In this document: in pieces, positions 51,764 to 60,116 of the stretch
How positions within the stretch are numbered: position 1 is the stretch's first letter
Layout of the letters: every line of letters begins with the position of its first letter
Assembly (NCBI RefSeq): GCF_018128905.1
Contig: NZ_CP063808.1
Location: 5,084,001-5,148,000 of the forward strand
DNA length: 64,000 bases
From: Streptomyces sp. A2-16
Lineage (GTDB): Bacteria > Actinomycetota > Actinomycetes > Streptomycetales > Streptomycetaceae
Direction of reading: 5' to 3'
The notes under the pieces: model-generated
The model's input: only the letters and a program-made list of their open reading frames with translations
What the model was told of the DNA's origin: nothing
Databases searched by the model: none
Position numbers and translations under genes: made by a program

Positions 51764-53746
51764 ATGCCCCGCCCACCTTCCACCGTGCCCCCGCCCCCGT
51801 CCTCGGCGTCGCCCGAGCGGGGACACGGCTCCACAGGTCCGGTCCGCCTCGGTCCGGGTGCCGGGGCCCACGCCGCGCTCACCCCGCTCGCCGTCGAGCT
51901 GCGTGACGGTTTCTGGAACACCCGCCGCCAGGTCAACGCCCGCACCTCCGTCCCCCAGGGCCCCGGCCTGCTGGAGTCGGCGGGCAACCTGCACAACCTG
52001 CGCGTGGTGGCGGGGACCGCCGAGGGCGAGTTCAAGGGCGCTTACCCGTTCGTGGACTCGGACGTCTACAAGTGGCTGGAGGCCGCCTCCTGGCAGCTCG
52101 CCCAGCAGGAGGACGAGGCGCTCGCCGCGGACGTCGACCGCATCGTCGCCCTTGTGGCCGCCGCCCAGCAGAGCGACGGCTACCTCAATACCTGGTTCCA
52201 GCTCCTCAAGGGCGGCGAACGGTACAAGGACCTGCGCTGGGGCCACGAGCTGTACTGCGCGGGCCATCTGATCCAGGCCGCGGTGGCCCACCACCGGGCC
52301 ACCGGACGCAGTGAACTGCTGGATGTGGCGCGCCGGTTCGCCGACCACGTCGACTCCGTCTTCGGTCCGCCGGGCAGCGGCAAGCCGGTCGACGGCATCG
52401 ACGGCCACCCCGAGATCGAGACCGCCCTCGTGGAGCTGTACCGGGAGACCGGCGAGCGCCGCTACCTGGACCTGGCCGGCTACTTCGTCGACCGCTTCGG
52501 CCACGGACTGCTGGGCGGCGAGGCGTACTGCCAGGACCGGGTGCCGCTGCGCGAGGCGACCGACGTAGAGGGCCACGCCGTACGCCAGTTGTACCTGCTG
52601 GCCGCGGCCACCGACCTGGCGACCGAGACCGGTGACGGAGAACTGCGAGCCGCTGCCGAGCGGTTGTGGGCGGCGATGACCGCCGCGAAGACGCATGTGA
52701 CCGGCGGGCTCGGCGCGCACCACGACGAAGAGGACTTCGGCGACCCGTACGAACTGCCCAACGAGCGCGCCTACTGCGAGACCTGCGCGGCCATCGCCTC
52801 GATCCAGTGGAGCTGGCGCATGGCACTGCTCACCGGCGAGGCCCGCTACTCCGACCTCATCGAACGCACCCTCTACAACGGGTTCCTCTCCGGTGTGTCG
52901 CTGGACGGGGAGCGCTGGCTGTACGTCAACCCGCTCCAGGTGCGCGACGGGCACACCGACCCCGGCGGCGATCAGTCGGCCCGCCGCACCCGCTGGTTCC
53001 GCTGCGCCTGCTGCCCGCCGAACGTCATGCGGCTGATGGCCTCCCTGCAGCACTACCTCGCCTCGGCCGACAGCGGCGGGCTGCAGATCCACCAGTACGT
53101 CGGCGGGCGCTACGCCGGCGACCTCGCCGGGACGCCCGTCGCGGTGACCGTCGGGACCGACTATCCCTGGCAGGGCGCGATCGCCCTGACCGTCGAGGAG
53201 AGTCCGGCCGACCGGCCCTGGACCCTCTCGCTGCGCGTGCCGCAGTGGTGCCGCGACTTCCGCATCCGGGTGGGCGAGACGGTGCACGACCGGAGCGACG
53301 CGCCCGTCACCGACGGCTGGCTGCGGCTGGAGCGGTCCTGGGCACCCGGCGACCAGGTCGTGCTCGAACTCGGTATGGAGCCCCGTCTCACCACCGCGGA
53401 TCCTCGCGTGGACGCCGTACGGGGCTGTGTGGCCATCGAGCGCGGGCCGCTCGTGTACTGCCTGGAGCAGGTCGACCATCCCGGCGGCGGTCTCGACGAC
53501 ATGGTCATCGACACCACCCGTCCGCCGGCCGTGAAGCACCGCCCGGACCTGCTCGGCGGCATCACCACCGTCGTCGCGGCCGGACACCGCCGGCACATCC
53601 CCGAGGGCGGCTGGTGGCCGTACCGCACCGCGGAGGGCGCCGAGGCGCCGGAACCCGCCGAACCCCTCGAACTGACCGCGATCCCCTACTACGCGTGGGC
53701 CAACCGCCGGGACGGCTCCATGCGCGTCTGGCTGCCCACCTCCTGA
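51764..53746 (+). CDS. GH127 beta-L-arabinofuranosidase
   Basis: A 660-residue GH127 enzyme. ATG 51764 has GGAG upstream. By position and motif the active site matches Bifidobacterium HypBA1: Glu322, then Glu339 and Cys341 (YCETCA), and the Cys416-Cys417 pair in FRCACCPPN, which provide zinc ligands and the Cys nucleophile. No signal peptide; the first 30 residues are Pro-rich, so the enzyme is intracellular and acts on imported oligosaccharides. Confidence 0.92.
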   Translation: MPRPPSTVPPPPSSASPERGHGSTGPVRLGPGAGAHAALTPLAVELRDGFWNTRRQVNARTSVPQGPGLLESAGNLHNLRVVAGTAEGEFKGAYPFVDSDVYKWLEAASWQLAQQEDEALAADVDRIVALVAAAQQSDGYLNTWFQLLKGGERYKDLRWGHELYCAGHLIQAAVAHHRATGRSELLDVARRFADHVDSVFGPPGSGKPVDGIDGHPEIETALVELYRETGERRYLDLAGYFVDRFGHGLLGGEAYCQDRVPLREATDVEGHAVRQLYLLAAATDLATETGDGELRAAAERLWAAMTAAKTHVTGGLGAHHDEEDFGDPYELPNERAYCETCAAIASIQWSWRMALLTGEARYSDLIERTLYNGFLSGVSLDGERWLYVNPLQVRDGHTDPGGDQSARRTRWFRCACCPPNVMRLMASLQHYLASADSGGLQIHQYVGGRYAGDLAGTPVAVTVGTDYPWQGAIALTVEESPADRPWTLSLRVPQWCRDFRIRVGETVHDRSDAPVTDGWLRLERSWAPGDQVVLELGMEPRLTTADPRVDAVRGCVAIERGPLVYCLEQVDHPGGGLDDMVIDTTRPPAVKHRPDLLGGITTVVAAGHRRHIPEGGWWPYRTAEGAEAPEPAEPLELTAIPYYAWANRRDGSMRVWLPTS

Positions 53747-53850
53747 ACCTCCCGCCCCCGCTTTGCGGACCCCACGCCTCGCAGAACCCCACCGCCCGCC
53801 CCACTCCCCCCGCGCCATCCCTGCTCCCAGCCCGAGACAACGAGGTCATC

Positions 53851-55104
53851 GTGAGACAGTCCCGCCGTACCCTGATCACCGCCATAGCCGCCCTCGGCGC
53901 GCTCACCTCCATCGCGGCCTGCGGCGGCGGGTCCGACTCCTCCGACTCCGGATCCGGCAGCACCGGCGGGACGTACACCTTCTGGGACCCCTACCCGCAG
54001 TTCGACGCCTCCTCGGCGTGGGGCAAGCTCGTCGCCAAGTGCGGCACGGATGCCGGGGTCACCGTCAAGCGCACCCCCTACGACACCACCGACCTGGGCA
54101 ACAAGGCCCTGCTCGCCGCCCAGCAGGGCAACGCGCCCGACGTCATGCTCGTGGACAACCCGGTGGTCTCCACCCTCGTCGAGGCGGGCATCCTCAACAA
54201 GACCAGCGACCTCGGCCTGGACACCGCGCCGATCCAGAAGAACATCATCGGCGCAGGCACCATCGACGGCGCCTCCTACGGTGTCCCCATCGGCGCGAAC
54301 ACGCTCGCCCTCTACTACAACAAGAGCGTGCTGTCCGCGGCCAAGGTCGACCCGGCCTCCATCAAGGACTGGGCGTCGCTGACGGCGGCCCTGAAGAAGG
54401 TGAAGGCGGCCGGGAAGAAGGGCATCACCTTCTCCGCCATCAACACCGAGGAGGGCAGCTTCCAGTTCCTGCCGTGGTTCTGGGGCGCCGGCGGTGACCT
54501 CACCAAGTTGGACTCGGCCCAGGGTGTCGCCGCGCTGACGCTCTGGAAGAACTGGGTCGACGAGGGCTACGCGCCCAAGGACGTCCTGCAGAACACCCAG
54601 ACCACCAGCTGGCAGGAGTTCGCCACCGGCGAGTACGCGTTCAGCGAGAACGGCACCTGGCAGCTCGGCAACGCGGAGAAGGCGGGCTTCGGTTACGGCG
54701 TCCTCAGCATCCCGGCGCAGAAGGGCGGCGCGGCGCCCGTGCCGACCGGCGGCGAGTTCGTCACCGTCCCGGTGCAGAAGGACACTTCGCGCTACGACGT
54801 CAGCAAGAAGATCGTCACATGTCTGACCAACTCCGCCAATCTGCTGGCCACGGACACCACCCTGGCGTACGTCGCCCCCACCGCGGCCGTGCAGGCCGAG
54901 CAGGTCAAGGCGAACCCGGCGCTCAAGCCGTGGGTCGACGCGGTGGCCTCGGCGCGCGGCCGCACCAGCGGCGGCCTGGGCACCAAGTACCCGACGATCT
55001 CCCAGCCGATGTGGACCGCTGTCCAGTCCGCGGTGTCCGGCGGCAAGAGCCCCCTGGACGCGCTCGACACCGCGCAGACGGCCGCCGGCAAGGGCACGAG
55101 CTGA
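53851..55104 (+). CDS. ABC sugar-binding lipoprotein
   Basis: A 417-residue extracellular solute-binding protein. GTG 53851 has GAGG 6 nt upstream. A Tat/Sec-like basic start (RQSRRTLITA) leads into lipobox SIAAC, then a Ser/Gly linker. The remainder is a family 1-type binding domain (NAPDVMLVDNPVVSTLV, ATGEYAFSENGTWQL). It delivers arabino-oligosaccharides to the permeases 3' of it. Confidence 0.92.
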   Translation: MRQSRRTLITAIAALGALTSIAACGGGSDSSDSGSGSTGGTYTFWDPYPQFDASSAWGKLVAKCGTDAGVTVKRTPYDTTDLGNKALLAAQQGNAPDVMLVDNPVVSTLVEAGILNKTSDLGLDTAPIQKNIIGAGTIDGASYGVPIGANTLALYYNKSVLSAAKVDPASIKDWASLTAALKKVKAAGKKGITFSAINTEEGSFQFLPWFWGAGGDLTKLDSAQGVAALTLWKNWVDEGYAPKDVLQNTQTTSWQEFATGEYAFSENGTWQLGNAEKAGFGYGVLSIPAQKGGAAPVPTGGEFVTVPVQKDTSRYDVSKKIVTCLTNSANLLATDTTLAYVAPTAAVQAEQVKANPALKPWVDAVASARGRTSGGLGTKYPTISQPMWTAVQSAVSGGKSPLDALDTAQTAAGKGTS

Positions 55105-55187
55105 CGCTCGGTCCCTCCACAGTGGCCCGCCCCGGCGCGTTGGTGCAGCAACCGCCGGGGGCAGGCCACCCGCATCCAGGAGTCCAC

Positions 55188-56174
55188 ATGACCACCGCCC
55201 GCGTCGGCCACCGCGCCCCGCGGTCCCCGGCCGCCACGTCCGGGGCGCATGCCACCGCCGACCCGGCGGACGTGCGCGCGCTACGGCGCCGCCTGCGCCG
55301 CAGGAGCCGGCTGACCGCCCTCGCGTTTCTCGCGCCGCTGGCCGTCTACCTCGGCGCGTTCTACGTCTATCCGCTCTACCGCAACCTCGACCTGAGTCTG
55401 CGCGACTACACGGTCCGCTCGTTCGTCTCCGGTGACGCCCCGTTCTCCGGCTGGGACAACTTCCGCACCGTCCTGGACGATCCGACCTTCGGCCCGGCCC
55501 TGCGGCACACGATGCTCTTCACCTTCGTGTCGATCGTCTTCCAGTACGTCATCGGGCTCGCCCTGGCCGTCTTCTTCAGCCGGCACTTCCGCCTGGCCGG
55601 CACCCTCAGGGCCCTGTTCCTGATCCCCTGGCTGCTCCCGCTGATCGTCTCGGCGTCCACCTGGTCGTGGATGTTCAACAGCGAGTCCGGCGTCATCAAC
55701 TACGCCCTCCACCTGGTCGGCGCCTCCCCCGTCGACTGGCTCACCTCGCCCGACTGGGCACTGACCTCGGTCGTGATCGCGAACATCTGGATCGGCATCC
55801 CGTTCAACCTGGTCATCCTCTACAGCGGCCTGCAGAACATCCCCGCCGAGCTGTACGAGGCCGCCTCACTGGACGGGGCCGGTCCCTGGCAACAGTTCCG
55901 CCGGATCACCTTCCCGCTGCTGCGCCCGGTCTCGGCGATCACCCTGCTGCTCGGACTCGTCTACACCCTGAAGGTGTTCGACCTGATCTGGATCATGACC
56001 AAGGGCGGCCCCGACGACTCCTCCTCCACCCTTGCGACCTGGTCCTACCAGCTCGGCTTCGGCACCCTGCTGCCCAAGTTCGGCCCCGGAGCCGCGGTCG
56101 GCAACATCCTCATCCTCATCGCCCTGGTCTTCGGCCTGCTGTACATCCGCGTCCAGAGGAGGCAGGAAGCGTGA
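55188..56174 (+). CDS. ABC sugar permease 1
   Basis: A 328-residue MalF-type permease with six membrane segments and EAA loop ELYEAASLDGAGPWQQFRRI. ATG 55188 has AGGAG 6 nt upstream. The stop overlaps the start of the second permease (GTGA). Confidence 0.92.
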   Translation: MTTARVGHRAPRSPAATSGAHATADPADVRALRRRLRRRSRLTALAFLAPLAVYLGAFYVYPLYRNLDLSLRDYTVRSFVSGDAPFSGWDNFRTVLDDPTFGPALRHTMLFTFVSIVFQYVIGLALAVFFSRHFRLAGTLRALFLIPWLLPLIVSASTWSWMFNSESGVINYALHLVGASPVDWLTSPDWALTSVVIANIWIGIPFNLVILYSGLQNIPAELYEAASLDGAGPWQQFRRITFPLLRPVSAITLLLGLVYTLKVFDLIWIMTKGGPDDSSSTLATWSYQLGFGTLLPKFGPGAAVGNILILIALVFGLLYIRVQRRQEA

Positions 56175-56992
56175 AGTCCCGTACCGGAAAACGCCGTTAC
56201 ACCGCCATCGGGCTCCTGCTCACCGCCGTGATGCTGTTCCCGGTGTACTGGATGATCAACGTGTCCCTCACCCCGCAGCAGGACATGCGCAAGGACCCGC
56301 CGGACCTGCTGCCGCTGCACCCCACCTTCGAGGGCTACCGCGCCGTCCTCGACGACCAGATGCCCTACCTCGGCACCAGCCTCCTCATCGGCCTGGGCAC
56401 GGTCGCCCTCACCCTCCTGCTCGCCGCCCCGGCCGGGTACGCGCTGGCCAAGCTCCGGCCGTTCGGCGGAAGCGCGCTCGGACTCGCCCTGCTGGTGGCC
56501 CAGATGATCCCCGGCATCGTCATGGCGATGGGCTTCTACGGCATCTTCCTCGATCTCGGTCTGCTCAACTCCTGGTGGGGGCTGATCATCGCGGACTCCA
56601 CCATCGCCGTCCCGTTCGGCGTCATGATCTTCACGGCGTTCATGTCCGGTATCCCCGGTGAACTCATCGCCGCCTCCCGCATCGACGGCGCGGGAACCTT
56701 CCGCACCTTCTGGTCGATCGTGCTGCCGGTCAGCCGCAACGCCCTGGTCACCGTCTCCCTCTTCAGCTTCCTGTGGGCCTGGTCCGACTTCGTCTTCGCC
56801 AACACCCTCGACAGCGGCGGCGATCTCAGGCCGATCACCCTCGGCATCTACAAGTACATCGGCAACAACAACCAGGAATGGAACGCGATCATGGCCACCG
56901 CCGTCGTCGCGTCCGTCCCCGCGGCGGTCCTGCTGGTACTCGCCCAGCGCTACGTGGCCGCGGGCGTCACCGCGGGCGCGGTCAAGGACTGA
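56171..56992 (+). CDS. ABC sugar permease 2
   Basis: A 273-residue MalG-type permease; GTG 56171 inside GTGA overlap. Six membrane segments and EAA-like loop ELIAASRIDGAGTFRTFW. No ATP-binding subunit follows, so a shared ATPase such as MsiK is presumably used. Confidence 0.92.
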   Translation: MKSRTGKRRYTAIGLLLTAVMLFPVYWMINVSLTPQQDMRKDPPDLLPLHPTFEGYRAVLDDQMPYLGTSLLIGLGTVALTLLLAAPAGYALAKLRPFGGSALGLALLVAQMIPGIVMAMGFYGIFLDLGLLNSWWGLIIADSTIAVPFGVMIFTAFMSGIPGELIAASRIDGAGTFRTFWSIVLPVSRNALVTVSLFSFLWAWSDFVFANTLDSGGDLRPITLGIYKYIGNNNQEWNAIMATAVVASVPAAVLLVLAQRYVAAGVTAGAVKD

Positions 56993-57046
56993 CTCCGCCC
57001 CAGGAAGGTCCTCCTCCCCATCCCCCTCTCCTCAGGAGACCCCTCG

Positions 57047-58792
57047 ATGAGCCGCACCACCGGACACGCGCGCCTCACAGCCGCCCTCGCCGCCACCGCA
57101 CTCGCCGCCGCGGGCCTCGCCACCGCCGCCCCGGCGCACGCGACCCCCACCTCCGCCACCACCCTGGTGGTCAACGCCAACCAGACCCTGCGCCCCGTCA
57201 CCCACGTCGCCACCGGCAGCCTCTACGGCCTGGCGGACGACACGACCCCCGCCGACAGCCTGGTCAGCGCACTCAAGCCGAACACCTTCGTTCAGATGGC
57301 CCCGGGCGGCTCCCAACTCCCCAACGGCGAACCCAAGCCGGCCGGTGACGCACTCGTCGTGGCCCCCAAAGCGGCACGTGCCGGCGCCAAGGTCGTCGCC
57401 CGCATGCCCGACTGGTACCCGAACTTCCCCTACAAGTGGGTCAGCATGAGCGACTGGCTGTCCGCCGTGGACAAGCAGATCGCCGCCGTGAAGGCGTCCG
57501 GTGTCACCAACATCTCGGCCTGGGCGATCTGGAACGAGCCCGACGCGAACTGGGACACCGCCAAGGCCGGCCCCTTCGACGCCGCCTGGAACACGACGTA
57601 CAAGGAGATCCGCTCCAAGGACGCCACCACCCCGATCCAGGGTCCGAGCTTCGCGACGTACACCCGCGCCAAGATGCAGACGTTCCTCCAGGACGCCATC
57701 GCCAACAACGCCGTACCCGACGTCATCGCCTGGCACGAACTCCAGACCAGCTCGACCGTCGCCGCGCACATCGCGGACTACCGCGCCCTCGAATCCAGCC
57801 TGGGTCTCAGTCCGCGGCCCATCGACATCGAGGAGTACGGCACGCCCTCCGAGATGGGCAATTCCGGTGCGCTGATCAGCTACGCCGCCAAGTTCGAGCG
57901 GGGCGGTGTCCGCGACGCCGAACTCGCCTTCTGGAACCACTACGGCACCCTCGGCGACACCCTCACCGACACCGGTGGCTCGCCCAACGGCTCGTACTGG
58001 ACGTACAAGTGGTACGGCGACATGACCGGGAACATGCTCGTCACCACGCCGCCCGCGCAGACCGGCATCGACGGCATCGCGTCCCGCAACAGCGCGGGCA
58101 ACCAGATCAGCGTCGTCGCCGGCGGCTGCTCCGGCTCCTGTGCGGTGACGGTCAACGGCCTGTCCTCCCTCTCGGCCTTCGGCAGCACGGTCCACGTCAA
58201 GCTGGAGTACAGCCCCAACACCGGGCGTACGACCGCCTCCCCCGGCCCGATCACCATCTACGACGCCGACTACACCGTCTCGGGCGGCTCGGTCACGGTC
58301 CCGGTGACGATGAACGCCTCCGACGGCTACCACCTGGTGATCACGCCGAGCGGCACGTCCACGTCACTGGCCGGGCGGTACCAGATCACCAACAAGAACA
58401 GCGGCCTCGCCCTCGACACCCTCAACGCGGCCACCGCCCAAGGCACTTCGGTCGTCCAGGCGACCTCCACCACCGGCACCGACCAGAACTGGACGCTGAC
58501 GGCCGCGGGTTCCGGGCTCTACAAGATCGTCAACCAGAAGAGCGGCCTGCTGCTCGGCATCACCAACGCGAGCACCGCTTCCGGCGGCACTGCCCTCATC
58601 TGGGGTGACAACGGCACCGCCGACCACCTCTGGCAGGTCATCCCGGCCCGCGACGGCTACTACAAGATCGCCAACTACAACAGCGGCCGCCTCCTCGGCG
58701 TCGACCAGATGAGCACCGCTTCCGGCGCCCAGGTCTTGCAGTGGGACGACAACGGCACGGCCGACCACCTGTGGAAGCTCACCGCACGCTGA
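57047..58792 (+). CDS. Secreted GH39-like glycosidase with ricin-type lectin
   Basis: A 581-residue exported enzyme: signal peptide (1-32), a GH39-like (beta/alpha)8 domain with acid/base Glu164 (AIWNEPDANW) and nucleophile-candidate Glu262/263 (IDIEEYGTP), a beta-sandwich, and a C-terminal ricin-type lectin/CBM13 module (about 440-581) with three repeats. It probably cleaves arabinose- or xylose-containing polymers outside the cell, supplying the ABC system and GH127. Confidence 0.85.
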   Translation: MSRTTGHARLTAALAATALAAAGLATAAPAHATPTSATTLVVNANQTLRPVTHVATGSLYGLADDTTPADSLVSALKPNTFVQMAPGGSQLPNGEPKPAGDALVVAPKAARAGAKVVARMPDWYPNFPYKWVSMSDWLSAVDKQIAAVKASGVTNISAWAIWNEPDANWDTAKAGPFDAAWNTTYKEIRSKDATTPIQGPSFATYTRAKMQTFLQDAIANNAVPDVIAWHELQTSSTVAAHIADYRALESSLGLSPRPIDIEEYGTPSEMGNSGALISYAAKFERGGVRDAELAFWNHYGTLGDTLTDTGGSPNGSYWTYKWYGDMTGNMLVTTPPAQTGIDGIASRNSAGNQISVVAGGCSGSCAVTVNGLSSLSAFGSTVHVKLEYSPNTGRTTASPGPITIYDADYTVSGGSVTVPVTMNASDGYHLVITPSGTSTSLAGRYQITNKNSGLALDTLNAATAQGTSVVQATSTTGTDQNWTLTAAGSGLYKIVNQKSGLLLGITNASTASGGTALIWGDNGTADHLWQVIPARDGYYKIANYNSGRLLGVDQMSTASGAQVLQWDDNGTADHLWKLTAR

Positions 58793-58825
58793 CGGTTCCG
58801 ACAGGCCTCCGCGTGGAGCGCGCGT

Positions 58826-58854
58826 GGGTGGGACGCCGATCCGGTGTCCCACCC
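58826..58854 (+). terminator. Hairpin ending the arabinoside operon
   Basis: Stem GGGTGGGAC/GTCCCACCC with an 11-nt loop, 34 nt after the last gene. Confidence 0.65.
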
Positions 58855-58944
58855 GCAACCATGTCCAGGCCCTGCCGCGGGCCGCACCGCACGCGCTGCA
58901 TATTCGGGTGCGGCAGGCGAAGAGCCGCTGTCAGAGTGACCGGC

Positions 58945-59382
58945 ATGGATCTCCCCTGCGAAACCGTCCTCGTCTTCGACCGGGACGAGGACCTGTACGC
59001 CTTCGAGTCCTTCGCGCACGCCACGAACTACCTGGAGGCGATAGACGTGTCGGAGGGCGAGTACCCGGCGGCGTACTCACCGGACGGTGGCGTGCTGGCG
59101 CTGACCGCTCCCGAAGGGCCGCAGGGCCCGGTCCTCCTGACCAGGACCGGAAGAGCCGACCTGGCCGATCTGGAACGCAGAGTGGCCCGCTACTGGGAAC
59201 GTCACCAGAGGGGCCAACCCTCGTGCGACCCGCCGCAGACAGCACGTTTCCTGATCGACAGGGACCACCAGCCCCGCACGGGGTGGCTGAGTCGAGTCAT
59301 GGGTCTGCTGAGGCGCGACACTCCCGGCGATTGGCCGACGAGGGCGCCTCGGTGCGGTTCGCGCCGGGGGATGCTGTTGTGA
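58945..59382 (+). CDS. Hypothetical protein
   Basis: A 145-residue soluble protein of unknown function. The N-terminal half (ETVLVFDRDEDLYAFESFAH) is acidic and aromatic and the C-terminus is basic. Codon bias supports a real gene. ATG 58945 has a weak site. No motif is recognised. Confidence 0.6.
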   Translation: MDLPCETVLVFDRDEDLYAFESFAHATNYLEAIDVSEGEYPAAYSPDGGVLALTAPEGPQGPVLLTRTGRADLADLERRVARYWERHQRGQPSCDPPQTARFLIDRDHQPRTGWLSRVMGLLRRDTPGDWPTRAPRCGSRRGMLL

Positions 59383-59431
59383 GCCTTGCCGGAGCCGACT
59401 GTTCCCCCGAGGCCGCGGGCAGACCTGTCGC

Positions 59432-59839
59432 ATGACGACGGCAGAGACCGAGGACCAGCGGCGAGACGCAGACGCTCGTCTGTGGGAGCACCACCTCCAC
59501 ACCGACACCATGGTCTTCCAGCGCGGCAACCTGTTCCTCGTCGCACAGTCCCTCCTGGCGGTGGCCTACAGCACCACGGCCACTTCGGGCACGACGCACG
59601 CGGCGGCACGCGTCCTGGCCGGCTTCGGAGTCGCTCTCACCGCGATCTGGGCATACGTGGGTCACCGGTACCACCGCTACAACCGTGCCATCCAGCAACG
59701 CACGGCCGAGCGTCTGCCGGACTACGCCGAGACCTATGCGACCAGCCGCATCCCCGGCCCCAGCGCGATGCCGCTGATCGCCTACGCGCTGCCGATTCTG
59801 GCCGCCGTCATGTGGATCGTTCTGCTCATCGTGACGTAG
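59432..59839 (+). CDS. Small membrane protein
   Basis: A 135-residue protein with a charged N-terminus (EHHLHTDTMVFQRGN) and probably three membrane segments, including LAVAYSTTATSGTTH and IAYALPILAAVMWIVLLIV. Family known in Streptomyces, role unknown. The following 59840-60116 holds no gene and is slightly AT-rich, fitting a promoter. Confidence 0.7.
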   Translation: MTTAETEDQRRDADARLWEHHLHTDTMVFQRGNLFLVAQSLLAVAYSTTATSGTTHAAARVLAGFGVALTAIWAYVGHRYHRYNRAIQQRTAERLPDYAETYATSRIPGPSAMPLIAYALPILAAVMWIVLLIVT

Positions 59840-60116
59840 GCGGCGCCGACGGGGTGTGTATCGAGGAGGGCTCGTCCCTCATTCTTGAAGCAGCGGCCAA
59901 TTCCTCCTGCATATGCCAAGACAATGTGCCCACGCGGGACGCTGAATTGTCGCCCGTCCGCCGCAGAAATCAACTGCGCACAGTTTTGGTGAAATCCGGG
60001 TCAGAAGTGAAAGCGGAATGCTAGACATCGAACCGACCTGATCTGGTCAACTCCCTGTCGCCGCCTCATTGAGGAGTGTGTCGAGCACGAGGCGGAACTG
60101 AGCGGATAGGACGACC

